Assembly: GCA_047967505.1 (NCBI GenBank) | Contig: CM106540.1 | DNA length: 64,000 nucleotides | Reading direction: 5' to 3' (one strand) | Source of the DNA: Dipteris shenzhenensis | Lineage: Eukaryota > Polypodiophyta > Polypodiopsida > Gleicheniales | Shown: in pieces, positions 33,140 to 45,364 of the stretch | Numbering within the stretch: position 1 is the first letter of the stretch | Layout: each line of letters begins with the position of its first letter | Translations under genes and position numbers: made by a program | Notes under the pieces: model-generated | What the model saw: only the letters and a program-made list of their open reading frames with translations | Told to the model about the DNA's origin: nothing | Databases searched by the model: none

Positions 33140-35425
33140 TCACTGTTTCCAGAATTCATAGAAGGTCAAGTTCTCCATGACACTTGGACAATCGCAATAT
33201 ATATCTATAGGATGCATTACAGAAATACAATGTTCATGAAGGTATTTTTGGTGCATAGATGGGGGAGAGGAGTCAATGAACTGCACATTTTTGCTTCTTT
33301 GAATGGTAGATATTTGTAAGCATGACAATGTTGCCTCTGTTGCAGATGTTGTCTTTGAAAGAATGTATGCAGAAATCATTTTTAACTTAATTGGATCTAA
33401 ATTATCTAGTCCTAGAAGTTTCACAACACCAAAATTCAAGTTCATGTGTCCCATGGTTCGGTTTTCATAGCATATTTTAGAAGGTAATATGATAGGCCTA
33501 TGTTGGTTATTTTTTGAATATTCATATGTGCTTGCCCCAAGAGTAATATTCCTACATGGTATGGAACGAATTACGATGTTCTAGGGATGGACAAAAGTAG
33601 ATCCATCTTTGTGTGAGAGGATCTATAATAGGGTTTGGTTTCTAAATGTATAGGATATGGAGATCCGTATTTGCATTTGTGGTTTGTGCTTGAGTCAAAT
33701 AGATTGCATGTTGTCCTACATGTGTGGATTTGTTTTCTCTTTACCATATAGTTAAGCTTTCTTTGAATTGAATTCTCTAGCCAATTATTAAAATCATTCA
33801 TGTAAGGGATATATGCATCTATCTGGTTTGATACGATCTCTATATCTTGTTCATCTATCCATAGCATTATGTGTGCATGCATAGATCCTTGATTTTGTAC
33901 CTCATATCTTATGATGTGATGGTTTACTCTACCTAGTAGTCCTTTATCACACAGAATATATCTTGCTAAGAATTGTTGCAGTCTAACATGGAAGAGCACT
34001 TCGCATTCAACTGGACAATCTCTCCATGTGAAGTTTTGATTGAATTGTTTATTAATGGTTTCTATTTGATCAATTTCACACCATCTCGTGGTTGATACCT
34101 CATCTACAGTAAGTGTAAGGAATATATTGGGAAGGCCCCATGTGTCAACCATTGCCATTAGATCCTTTAAGTTTCTATGGTGCCATGAAGGAGATCCAGG
34201 AATAGAACTTGGTATATGAAACTTAAGAATATGTCTAATTATCTCTTGTCCATATTCTTGGATCTTGTCATCTTTGTTGGTCAATATCTCTTTGTAATAC
34301 TATAGTTTGAGTAGAATTGGCTATTATAATAGATTGGCATATTTGGTACATCAATAACAAGTATGATTTGTAAAGAGTGAACACGGAGAACAATGTTGAT
34401 ATTTTCATTTTTAAATATACGTTGAAGAACATCTTGCCATCATGAACACCATATCCAAAAGGATAGAGGAATGGGAATAATGCATAGTCAAGTGTTAATT
34501 CATCACATTGGGACAGACCTTCCATAGATGTTATGAGCTAACGCTCAATAATTCTTGTTGAATCATGAAATACAATTGTGCCGACTTCTTGCGATGTATT
34601 TTTTTTTAATTGATGAGTTGTAGGTAGCATGTTGATTTGTTCTAGTAATGACATATACTTGTCCTCATGTGTAATTTTCATAAGATCAAATGGTAAGTTA
34701 GCAGAGTGTCTTTCAAGAATATCAGAAATAACTTCTGAAGAAAGAACACTTACTCCTAGTTTTGGATGCAGCGGTCATTCATACATTGTCAAGTATTTTT
34801 TAAATATGGGATTTGTTCTAGAGTTAAATGCTAGAACGTGTTTCGTTGTTGATAGTAAGTTTGTTGAGTTACTACAAAATATTTGTTGGCGGTTCCAACA
34901 TAGTAGTGGATTATCCAACATCGATCTTCTTTGTAGTATACCTGTTGCTAAAGATGTAATACCTTTAGAAATGTTTAGGGATATATCGATTATAGAAAGC
35001 ATTTGCATTTGAAATATGTTCGCACCTAATGCATTCTGTAAATAGTCTAGATCATAGGGAACCGAGTACAACTTTCTAAATGGACTATCTATGCATGCTT
35101 TACAAGCCATTTTTTATCTATGTCCTAGGCCATTCTCTACATGCAAACTTATGAACATATTGGATAAGTCATATGGTGTTATACTTGATTCTAGTCGTGA
35201 TATTACTAATTTTAACTTTGTAAAAGAACCCATGTTAAATTCTATTCTACCACAAAATACACAATATTGCATCTTCAAAATATATTGAGAAGTAATTTGG
35301 TTCCATTCTTTTAGAAATTTATCGATGAATAGCCATGAAAAGAAACTCGATTTTAATTGTATTTTTGTGTTTTCTATGCTAATGTAGGAAGCATGTTCTC
35401 TCCTTTCAATGAGTGATCTTTTCAT
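33140..35425 (-). pseudogene. Helitron-type Rep (HUH) protein remnant
   Basis: Read from 35425 downwards: an N-terminal part with CVFCGRIEFNMGS, then (after a stop at about 35113) CKACIDSPF. Next come LDYALFPFLYPFGYGVHD (34490-34430), a block starting RHILKFHIPSS with GLPNIFLTLT (34240-34100), and the hallmark RYEVQNQGSMHAHIMLWI (33910-33850). This last is the H-x-H metal-binding motif of the rolling-circle Rep nuclease of Helitrons. 33454-33140 gives the following conserved part (LGLDNLDPIKLKMISAYIL, then MENLTFYEFWKQ). Several stops and frameshifts break it, and the helicase domain is missing. It points towards SufB and stops about 280 bp before the SufB start codon. Confidence 0.82.
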
Positions 35426-35429
35426 ATTT

Positions 35430-36530
35430 TTAAAGTAAATTATATGTTAAAGTAGAAGCACCTACTTTATTTTCCCGTTGTAGATCATAGCATTAAAAAT
35501 GACTTGAAATTCACCAATTCGAATAATCTGCAAACAAAATATCAAGGTTGTTAACACTTTATATTTTTACCAATTTAAATATAGCATATAGGAATTTGAA
35601 TGTAGCGTATAACATTTCAAATATAGGACATGGTAAATAGCTCTTTCTTTTTGCACAAAGGAGTTTGTATTTAGCATTTTTTTTTTGGCATATTTTTGGT
35701 AGCTATTTGAATTCGAGATATAGCATTTTCATTTATCACTTTTTATATATATGGTAGCAATTTGAATTTAAGATATAGCACTCTAAATTTCGTACATAGC
35801 ATTTTGCATTTAGAATTAACACTTATCATTGAGCAACTAGCATTTTTGCATTTAGCATATAGCGCTTTGTATCCAACACATAAACAAATAAAATTAACCA
35901 CACATTCATGTAGGGGGAGAGTCGGCACATTTCCTCTCCAAAAATTATAAGACCAAGGAACGTGCCCTTGGGTTCATATCATTTTGCATTTTGCACGTAG
36001 TATTTTGCATATAGCATGTAGCAATTTGAGTTTGGGATATAGAACATAGCATTTTGCATTTTGCACATGGTACTTTGTTTTTAGAAATGTATGATTTTGT
36101 ATTTTGTACATAGTATTTTGCATATAGCACATAGAATTGACTAACTAGTATTTTTACATTTAGCACATAGCACTTTGTATCCAACACAAACAAATAAACT
36201 TAACCACACATTCATGTGGGGGGAGAGTTAGCACATTTCCTCTCCAAAAATTATAAGACCAAGGAACATGCCCTTCCTTGGGTTCATATCATTTTGTATT
36301 TTTCACTTAGTATTTTGCATATAGCATGAACAATTTGAGTTTGGGATACAGAACATAGCACTTTGCATTTTGCACATGGTACTTTGCATTTAGGAATGTA
36401 TGATTTTGTATTTTGCACGGTATTTTACATATAGCATGTAGCAATTTGAGTTTGGGATATAGAACTTTGCATTTAGTATATAGCTATTTTCATTTATGTA
36501 TTAGTGTTAAAATGGCTAACATGCTATATC
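35430..36530. repeat. Degenerate short-word repeat (TTTGCAT/TAGCA family)
   Basis: Words such as atagcattttgcat, gcatatagcatgtagcaat and ttgagtttgggatatagaac recur dozens of times in a non-coding stretch. Larger blocks are repeated: 35945-36160 resembles 36255-36480, and both resemble 41185-41400. A longer repeated phrase, ttcatgt.gggggagagt, occurs near 35907 and 36212. It is typical of an old, internally repeating element. Confidence 0.75.
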
Positions 36531-36539
36531 AACATCTTG

Positions 36540-36876
36540 GGTGGTGCACCGAGCTATATGGTGCATAAACTTTGTATGGTTTCAAGCTTGGATAAGAGGA
36601 GCTAGGAATGAGAAGGAGCTTTCCCACACCTAGGTTAAATGGGCACCTTAAGATTGGGCTTGTGAGAAATGAATGTTTTTGTCCTCTTAAAAGCCTGTAT
36701 GATGAGATCCATTGGGTGAGGGATACGAAATTTAATTTTGGCAAGTATGTGGGGAATTGTGAGTGGTCCAAGGTTGCAAAGGAGGTGCTTAAGAAGCTAC
36801 AAACTAGAAACCCTTGTCAAATACATATAATGGATGGGCAATATCAGATTAGCTTTGTCACATACGTTGAGGAGTA
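36540..36876 (+). repeat. Copy 1 of a duplicated block with a conserved unknown frame
   Basis: The sequence from gctatatggtg to the end of the 36608-36877 frame is closely repeated at about 41485-41800. The translated pieces agree over about 80 residues (FPTPRL, KIGLVRNE, LYDE.HWVRDTK, NCEWSKVAK, LQTRNPC.IHI). Agreement in protein reading suggests that it was once coding, but I do not recognise it. The block continues upstream into the TTTGCAT-type repeat in both copies, so it may be the interior of one dispersed element. Confidence 0.65.
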
Positions 36877-36979
36877 AACATGATAGATGAACAAGACATA
36901 CTCAGGCTCCCATAGATAATTGAAGATTTCATGAGGTTGGAGTTTTGGATGTCAGCTCCCCATCTGCGAGTCCCCAAAT

Positions 36980-37900
36980 GAGGAGAGTATGGGGTAGGTG
37001 TCCAGCAGAGGGTCTAAATGCCACGTGGCCATGCATTGGTGAAAAATTGATAGCATTGGTAGGGATGCAACATGGGTACATGCTAGCTCCCTTGTGGGCA
37101 CCAAGGACTGCTCAAAAGAGTGGCAGATGAACGCAACTTTACAGGAGTACCTTGTGGCAATGAAAGACATCAATGCAAAGCTGTCAGGTTCATGTCAAAG
37201 GTTTGCAAGTAGACTACAGCATCCACAGGATGTTGGGACCTACAAAGGTAGCAAAGTAGGGATGTCTATTCCAGGACAGAAGGCAGCAAGGAGGTCTACA
37301 GACCTGTGTAGCATCCAGGGCATGTGTGGGGATGTTATATAGGGAAAGAGTCCATATTCCATTGCTCTCCTCTCTTTCCCTATTTAGAAATGTGATTCCT
37401 CTCATACAGAGAGGCAGTGCATAGCCCATGATGGCACTATTGTGTCTGACTAATGGTTTTGGAAATGGGTCCTTACTTACACAACTGCAATCCTCCTCCT
37501 CAGTCCTCTGGCATGGCTACTGATCTACCACTATGTTTTCGATTTGTAGCTCCTCCATCCATGGCCAACAAGCTCTCAAAAGTTGCCTACTTAGATTGAT
37601 AAATAGCTCAATAGATGCTAACCTAGACATGATGGGTTTAACATCATACATATTAAAATCTCCTAGCTCATTTCTTGTAGCATGTACTTCACCTTCATGT
37701 TTGGCTATGGCTGCAAGGGTGAAATGGCCATCAAGCTTTTTACATAGTGTGAGATCCATATCTGAGTCAATTCCAGTCCTTCTGTTGGATGTAGGAGGCC
37801 GTGCGGCATCATTGTTCTCGTACTCAACATCCCCTTTTCTTCTTCATTTGCAAGACACCTCATGCTTTAACTCACTTGAGTTGCTCTTGCCCTATGTTTA
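36980..37900. repeat. Dispersed block, copy 1 of 3
   Basis: From gagagtatggggtaggtgtcc through tattccaggacagaaggcag, tggttttggaa and the reverse-strand frame near 37760-37520, this block recurs at about 42865-43745 and, less its first part, at 43800-44700. Copy 2 joins directly onto a PPR reading frame, so the block behaves like an inserted element. The minus-strand frame in all three (DLTLC.. LDG.FTLA.IAKHEGEVHA) is conserved but unidentified. Confidence 0.7.
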
Positions 37901-37974
37901 CCGAACTCATTGCTGTCTTGTTGCTGCATGAACTATTTTGTCATTCTTGTCTTACATGGCCTATCCAACCCGAA

Positions 37975-38240
37975 TCTGTACTCCTGGAGTATTATGATCA
38001 TTGTGCATGCCTAGAATGGTTGTGGCAGAAGCTTTACAACTATTTGAAGAAATGCAAACATAAGTCAAGCCAAAAAAGATAGCTTTCACTTGTATATTAG
38101 ATGCATGTGCTAGTGTAGTAGCCTTAGAGAAAGGTCGAGAGATCCATTCTCTTATTGTTGTTGGCCACACATGGGAGTTAGATGTGGTGGTGGGGACAGT
38201 CCTTGCAATATGTATGGTAAGTGTAGCAGGCTCCTAGAAT
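37975..38240 (+). pseudogene. PPR fragment, frameshifted
   Basis: Piecewise translation gives AEALQLFEEMQT (about 38020), then IAFTCILDACASVVALEKGREIH and LDVVVGT, a P-then-L pair of a PLS-type pentatricopeptide protein. Small indels and a stop separate the pieces. Close kin lies at 42005-42245. These proteins bind organellar RNA; this copy is dead. Confidence 0.75.
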
Positions 38241-39124
38241 GCCATGATTGCAATTCTGATCCTTAATCTAGCCAATAGAAGTAGGGGCAACCCAGTCAGT
38301 TTGATTGGAGCTACCTGCTATACATGCCATCCAATATTGGCCAACTCGTTTGCTGTCTCCTAAAATGTCCAAGCCAGGGTCTTTATGCAGCCCTCAACCT
38401 GAGATTGCCTTACATTTGGCAGTCCATTGGAGCAGCAAGAAGGTGTGTTTGCGGGGAACCACTATGAAGCCCACAAAAAGTCTAGGAGATCAACACAAGC
38501 TGAAGTGTTTTGAAGTTCCCACTAGGAGGTAGGAGAACATATTTTGCAAGACACAAGGGTCCACATCTAGGCAACACCCTACTGATAAATGGTGGCACTC
38601 TATGCCTAGATTTTTTATATGGTTTGGTTCATCTTTGGACAAACATATATTACTATTTCTACATCTCTCTACAGCACTGTTCAATTATTGTATGCACATC
38701 TCTCTCTCTCTCTATATTAGTACACACTAAAGAAAGTAGTTGGATTTGAAATTAGGCCTGTGTGATCTTGGGCACTATCTCTTAGTTTATCTTCTAGTTC
38801 ACAGAGTATTGGTAGTAGCAATCAACCTCCACCTCGGTTTACTAAGAGCCTTGACGGACACTCACAAGAGTTGTGCTATATCTTTGTCAAAGCATCTGCA
38901 GTTATTCCCATAACTGTGGAGAGGAACTACATCCTTCAAATTCCATTCCTTCATGTTATCTCGATTTGCTAGAATTGTGAGCTTCCTTGAGGCATCCACA
39001 TGTCAACAAGTTTTAGCTCTATGCCTTCGATCACACATCCCAATCTTCTTGGGCTTGATGACTTCAAATCTTAACTTTCTAGATCTGATGACTTCAAATC
39101 TTAACTTTCTAGATCTGATAAATT

Positions 39125-39716
39125 TGGTAAGGCAGTTCCCAATAAACAAAGTACAATAGTATCCATTTCTACTTATGTAAGCATAGAAACCAAAATCAAG
39201 TATTGTTTGTCTATTTCCAGAATCCTCACCCTCAATGTCCGATGCAAAGTTCCCAATAAATAAAGTACAATAGTATCCATTTCTCTTGATGTAAGAATAG
39301 AAACCAAAATCAAGTATTGTTTGTCTATTTCTATAATTGTCACCCTCAGTGTCCGATGCAAAGTTTGCAGAGGTTGGCTAATCTATTCTCTCTTAATCGT
39401 GACACGCATGCAACTCCAGTATAAAAGGGTGGCACAATGGAGACCAAAGAGAAGGGAAGTGGGACATTTAAGTGCAAAGGGGTGGAACTATAATGAGACT
39501 CTCACATCAAATTTGCACAATTTTTGTAAAGATTTACATAGACAGAGACATTTGAGAGGGGACTTCTCGTACTTTCATGGATACACACAAGAATCACCTT
39601 TGTCAAATGAGATGCAACATGATGGACCTCTCAAATGCAGTGGGGGCATGGCTGTTCTCTTTTGCTCTCACCTATGGGGGATTGTCAAGGTGTTGAAGTG
39701 TGATAACAATGCGTAG
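39125..39716 (+). repeat. Duplicated non-coding block, copy 1 (partner near 45365-45830)
   Basis: It starts with two tandem copies (about 118 bp each, near 39135 and 39250) of a caataaa.aaagtacaatag...caaaatcaagtattg unit. It continues through gtggaactataatgagactc, gacagagaca.ttgagagg and cctatgggggattgtcaagg. The second copy lies about 6.2 kb downstream with one head unit only. Confidence 0.85.
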
Positions 39717-40314
39717 GTTCATTGTTTAAGCCCATGGTTGACACCTTCAAATTTGTTGAATAGCGCAACTTGCTATTTCCTACCAGAAACATTGGAATAT
39801 GCAATATTGTAAGTCTGAAATGAAGGCTCGAATCTTACCTTACCCACTTCCCTCGAAGTATTGTTTTCCCAGCAGCATGGTGAAGTACACTCTAGTGGGA
39901 GTAGTTCACCATGCAAAACCCTTGTCCAAAATGAAGGGTGCAATCTTATCGTCGCCAAGTCCCTAAAGGTACAATTTTCCCACCATGATGAGGTATTTCT
40001 AGTAGGAGATTTCAATCCTTGTACTAGAACAAAAGTCTATTATAGTCTGTAAGAAAACAAAATGTGTATGTGACTGAAAACCCTAGATACAAGAGAAAAA
40101 TTTGAGGATTGGATCCACTAAAGTAGGCATCCGCTTCGATTTGAACTCCCCAATAAGAGCCTTTCATTCACGATTGACAACCTACTCTCTGCTTTAGCTG
40201 CTTTCACCATGTCTAGTTCAGTGGAATCGTCATGTATCAACCTGTGGCCCTTATGCTATCACATGCTTTTACGACACATAAATATGTTAGTTTGTCTGAC
40301 TAACCATTCCCATG

Positions 40315-41160
40315 CTAACATATCCAGCAATTATAGCACTCAATGACACCACAGATCGAGGCACATGTATCCAAAGTGTGGATGAATGTGATCTTGTTTA
40401 GCATGATACCTTCTGTCTGCATTTTACCAAAAATGTGTAATGCCTCCTTGTAGTGCTTGCTTTGGGCATAGACTACAATTATAGCAATCCAGAAGATCAC
40501 CTTTTGCAGTATCAACCCTGCAAACACATCTCTAGAATCATTCAAGCTTCCACAACTACCATACATATTGATAAGAGTTGCTCCCACATTAAGATCTGAC
40601 TGCCATCCATTGCCAACACTAGTAGCATGGATCTCTCGAACATCTTCTAGACATGTCATACTCGCACATGCATCCAAAACTTGATAATGAAGAACATCTT
40701 ATTCACTTCACATGCATTTGATTAGATAGTTGAAGGGCCTATTTGGCATGCCCATTCTGAACAAACATCTGATCATGGCATTATCCCACATTGGGATCCT
40801 TGCAAACACAACCTTAGAATCTTCCAAGCTCCCACACTTGCCATACATATTGACAAGGGCTATCCCCACAACAACATCAGAGGCTCAACCATTAGTGAAT
40901 AGTGGTGGCATGCATCTCTTGACTTCTTGAAGGGTTACCACATTAGCACATGTATCCAAAGCATAAATACAGCAAACCTTGATTGGATTGATGCCTTCTG
41001 GCTGCATTTGCAAAGACATGTAGGGTGTCGTTTCCATGCCCGTTCTCAGTGGACATTGCAATCATGGTGCTCAAAGAAAACACATCTCATAGGAGCAGCT
41101 CTGCAAACACTACCCATGAGTCATCTAGACTCTTGCACTTGCCATATATATTGATGAGGG
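40315..41160 (-). pseudogene. PLS-type PPR pseudogene on the minus strand
   Basis: Read from 41160 downwards: INIYGKCKSLDDSWVVFAEL (S motif), degraded P and L motifs, a second NMYGKCGSLEDSKVVFA-like segment near 40855-40800, and then a clean 120-residue frame at 40677-40315. That frame has MDACASMTCLEDVREIHATS, NVGATLINMYGSCGSLNDSR and KEALHIFGKMQTEGIMLNKI. These are alternating L, S and P repeats of the PLS class that edits organellar RNA. No E or DYW domain follows. Stops and shifts in the first half make it non-functional. Confidence 0.82.
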
Positions 41161-41169
41161 CATCCCCAA

Positions 41170-41850
41170 GACCAAGGAACATGCCCTTCCTTGGGTTCAT
41201 ATCATTTTGCATTTTGCACCTAGTATTTTGCAGATAGCATGAACAATTTGAGTTTGGGATATACAACATAGCACTTTGCATTTTGCACATGGTACTTTGC
41301 ATTTAGGAATCTATGATTTTGTATTTTACACATAGTATTTTGCATATAGCATGTAGCAATTTGAGTTTGGGATATAGAACTTTGCATTGAGTATTTGGAA
41401 ATTTTCATTTAGGTATAAGTGTTAAAATGGCTAACATGCCATATCAACATCTTGGGTGGTTTTTGTTCTAGATATATGTGCAGTGAGCTATATGGTGTGT
41501 TGACTTTGTATGGTTTCAAGCTTGCAGAAGAGGAGTTAGGAATGAGGAGGGGCTTTCCCACACCTAGGTTAGACAGGCACCATAAGATTGGGCTTGTGAG
41601 GAATGAGGGCTTCTGTCTTCTTGAAAGCCTATATGATGAATTCCATTGGGTGAGGGATACGAAATATGATTTTGGCAAGTACGGGGGGAATTGTGAGTGG
41701 TCCAAGGTTGCAAAGAAGGTGCTTAAGGAGCTACAAACTAGAAACCCTTGTCATATACATATATTGGATGGGCACCATCAGATTGGCTTTGCAAGGAATT
41801 ATGACTGCTATCCTGAAAGCTTGAATGAGGAGATCCTTGCTTAGATCCTT
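41170..41850 (+). repeat. Copy 2 of the duplicated TTTGCAT-repeat plus unknown-frame block
   Basis: It repeats 36240-36877, including the gaacatgcccttccttgggt phrase and the conserved frame. Here the frame is longer, open for 141 codons (41419-41844) and ends YPESLNEEILA. Keeping one frame over the duplicated part, with mainly conservative changes, makes it a better guide to the original protein than copy 1. The function is unknown. Confidence 0.65.
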
Positions 41851-42004
41851 GCTTAGTTCTTAGAGTGAGCATGTACATCAGTAGCATGGATATCTGGATA
41901 ATGGATTTTTGAGTAACCTTCTTCTTGAAATGTATGGAAAATGTGAAAGCTTGGAGTATGCACAAGCTGTGTTCAACAAAATACTCCTAGAGTATAATGA
42001 TTGA

Positions 42005-42890
42005 TACATAAGCCCAGAATGAATTTGGCAAAGAAGCTTTACAATTGTTTGAAGAAATTCAAATACAAGTCTAGAAAAACAAGATAGCTTTTACTTGTGT
42101 ATTAGATGCATGTGCTAGTGTAGCAGCCTTAGAGAAAGGTCTAGAGATATATGCTCTTATTGTTGGCAACAAATGGTAGTCAGATGTGGTGGTGGTGACA
42201 ACTCTTGTCAATATGTATGTTAAGTGTAGCAGCATGGATGATTCAAGGGCTATGTTTGCATAGATGCCACTTCGAAATGCAACCTCTTGGAATGCCAATG
42301 ATTGCAGTGTGTCTACACGATTCAATGGTTTTTTTTTGCAAAGATTGCACTACAGGATGCAATCTCATGGAATGCCACCATGATCACAGCTTGTCTCCAG
42401 GAAGGGCACAGCGAGGAGGCTTTACAACTATTTGGTCAAATGCAAGATGAAAGCATTGACCATAACAAGGTCACTTTCATTTGCATTTTGGATGTGTGCA
42501 CCAAAGAAAAAGCCTTGGAAGAAGGCGGGCACTTACGTGCTAGTTTTGTTGGCTATAAATTGGAATCTAATGTTGTTGTGAGGACAACCCTTGTCAATAT
42601 GTATGGGAAATGTGGGAGTCTAGATGATTCAAGGGCTGTGTTTGCAATGATGCCTGTGCGGAATGTGGTCTCATGGAATACCATAAATTCAACATCTGCT
42701 CAGAAAGGGTTCAGTAAGGAAGCCCTACAACTATTTGGTCAAAAGCAGGCTGAAGGTGTGAAGCCAGACAAGGTAACCTTTGTCTGTGTTCTCAGTGCTA
42801 GCATAGCAGCCTTAGAGAAAGGTCAACAAATCCATGCTTTTATTATTGGCAACACATGGGAGAGTATGGGTGAGGTGTCCAACAGAGGGT
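42005..42890 (+). pseudogene. PLS-type PPR gene fragment, truncated by a repeat
   Basis: After a frameshifted start (EALQLFEEIQIQV near 42040, then CVLDACASVAALEKGLEIYA and a stop), a clean frame at 42302-42890 carries P-L-S-P-L motifs. These are ISWNATMITACLQEGHSEEA, NKVTFICILDVCTKEKALEE, VVVRTTLVNMYGKCGSLDDS, NVVSWNTINSTSAQKGFSKE and KPDKVTFVCVLSASIAALEK. PLS PPR proteins bind specific RNA bases in plastids and mitochondria and usually end in E and DYW domains for C-to-U editing. Here the frame runs into the dispersed block at GNTWES (about 42862), so no E/DYW part exists. It is probably a pseudogene, although about 170 residues are undamaged. Confidence 0.85.
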
Positions 42891-43745
42891 CAAAATGCAA
42901 CGTGGCCATGCATGGGGGAAAAACTGACAGCATTGGTAGGGATGCAACATGGGCAGCATGCTAGTTGCCATGTGGGAACCAGGAACTCCGCAAAAGGTCA
43001 TTGGCAGATAACTAGACAACTTTATAGGAGTACCTTGGGGTGGTGAAAGATATCAATGCAAAGTTGTCAAGCTCATGTTAGAGGTCTGCAAGTAGACTGT
43101 AGCCAAGGCGGTGAAAGATATCAATGCAAAGTTGTCAAGCTCATGTCAGAGGTCTGCAAGTAGACTATAGCACCCAAGGTATGTTGGGAGCTACAAAGGC
43201 AGCAAAGCAGGGCTGTCTATTCCAGGACAGAAGGCAGCAAGCAGGTTTGCAAACCTGTGTATCATCCAGGGCACGTTTGGAGATGTTCCACAGGGAAAGA
43301 GTCCATAGTCCATTGCTTTCCTCTCTCACCCCATTTAGAAATGTGATTTCTCTCATTGAGAGAGGCAGTGTGTAGCCTATGATGGCACCATTTTCTAACT
43401 AATGGTTTTGGAATTGGATCCTTAATCACACAAATGCAATCCTCCTCCTCAGTCCTTTTGCATGGCTACTGATCTACCACTATGTTTTCGATTTGTAGGG
43501 CCTCCATCCATGGCCTGCAAGCTCTTGAAATTCACCTACTTCGATTGATAAATAGCTCAATAGATACTAAACGAGACATGACAGGTTTGATATTATACAT
43601 ATTAAAATCTCACAGCTCGTCTCTTCTAGCATGTACTTCCCCTTCATGTTTGGCTATGATTGCAAGGGTGAATTTGCCATCAAGCTCTCCACACTTTGTG
43701 AGATTTTGTTCTGAGTCAATTCCCTTTTGTTGGATCTAGGAGGCC
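42865..43745. repeat. Dispersed block, copy 2 of 3, joined to PPR sequence
   Basis: It matches 36980-37760 from gagagtatggg onward. It contains a local tandem duplication of gtgaaagatatcaatgcaaagttgtcaagctcatgt (about 43042 and 43112). The exact joint with the PPR frame falls in cacatgggagagtatggg, where PPR similarity stops and block similarity begins. Confidence 0.7.
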
Positions 43746-43799
43746 GTGTGGCATCATGTCAATATAAATCTCATAGCATTCCCCAATTTTATTGGCGAT

Positions 43800-44710
43800 C
43801 AACAAATGAAACATGGGCAACATGATAGGTGCCATGTGGGTGGGCACCAGGGACTACAAAAAGACTGGCACATGACTGCAACTTTATAGGAGTATCTTGG
43901 GGCAGTGAAAGACATCAATGCAAAGCTATCAGGTTCATGTCAGAGGTTTGCAAGTAGACTGCAGCACCCAGGGTATGTTGGGAGCTACAAAGGTAGCAAA
44001 GTAGAGATGTCTATTCCAAGATAGAAAGCAACAAGCAAGTCTGTAGACCTGCACAACATCCAGGGCATGTATGGGGATGTTCTATAGTAAAGAGTCCATA
44101 TTCCATTGCTCTCCTCTCTTTCCCCATTTAGAATGTGATTCCTCTCATAGAGAGAGGCAATGCGTAGCCCATGATGGCACCATTATCTGACTAATGGTTT
44201 TGGAAATGGGTCTTTAATCGCACAATTGTAATCCTTCTCCTTAGTCCTCAAAAATTGCTATACTGATCTATGAATTTTTTTTGATTTGTAGCTCCTCCAT
44301 GCATGGCCAGTAAGCTATCGAAAGTTGCCTACTTCGATTGATAACAGCTCAATAGATACTAACCTAGACCTGATGGGTTTGACATCATCCATATTAAAAT
44401 CTCCTAGCTCGTCTCTTGCAGCATGTACTTCCCCTTCATGTTTGGCTATGGTTGCAAGGGTGAATTGGCCATCAAGCTCTCCACACAGTGTGAGATCTAG
44501 ATCTGAGTCAATTCCAGTCCTTCTGTCAAATGTAGGAGGCCGTGTGCCATCATCGTTCTCCTACTCAACATCCCCTTTTCTTCTTCATTTGCAAGACTCC
44601 TCATGCTTTAGCTCACTTGAGTTGCCCTTGCCTTGTTCCTCACCGAACTCTTTGTTGTCTTGTTACTGCATGAACTATTTTGTCATTCTTGTCTTACATA
44701 GTCTATCTTG
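43800..44710. repeat. Dispersed block, copy 3 of 3
   Basis: It matches the latter part of the block at 37010-37930, including the tattccattgctctcctctc and cttttcttcttcatttgcaaga phrases. It extends further than copy 2 and ends near tcttacatagtctatc. Confidence 0.7.
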
Positions 44711-45364
44711 GTAACCTCGATGAGGAAAGGAGTACTAAAAAATGGTGAAATCATGGGAATGACAAAAAGAAACCCACTACCAGAACATCAAGACTCTGCA
44801 TTCAATCCCCTCCCAACCGTAAAGATTCCAACCCAATCGGGAGACTGCCCTGTATACATTAAATATTGCAAAGTGACTCTGCTCATAGTTGATGCAAAGT
44901 TCAGAGGATGCTTTATAAGGATGTCAAGAAAACTCTTTGCAAAGAGTATAGACCTGCTAATGAAGAAAATGCAAGCTCCCACTTTATGCCTTTTGCCGAA
45001 GATCGCATGGCCATAGCAATCGAGCAAGAATCAAGGGCAGCACAGGAAGCACAACTTGTCACTATTCAACTCCATTTGCAAGTAGTTGCTTAGTGGGGAC
45101 AGCAACAACCCCCTCCATCATCAATGTATTGCACAACAAAGGCAAGGAAATCCTCTAGGCAGTTTGATGATCAAATAAGTGCATGAAACTATGTTTGGGT
45201 AGGTTGCTTCTAGGAGCTCTTTGATTTAATCTATGAAGGATAAAGCATGGAGCCTTAGTGAAAGTTTTGGCACGGTGGACTGTTGGCCATTCCAACAAAT
45301 AGCATCCCTAGCCATATTCAAACTTGAGCATGACAACATGATGCTCCTACAGTTTCCATACACA

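Noticed and set aside
37517-44714. Three related frames (37533, 43482, 44325) as a gene family
   Set aside because: They are copies of one dispersed repeat block, and both strands stay open. Their agreement follows from DNA duplication.
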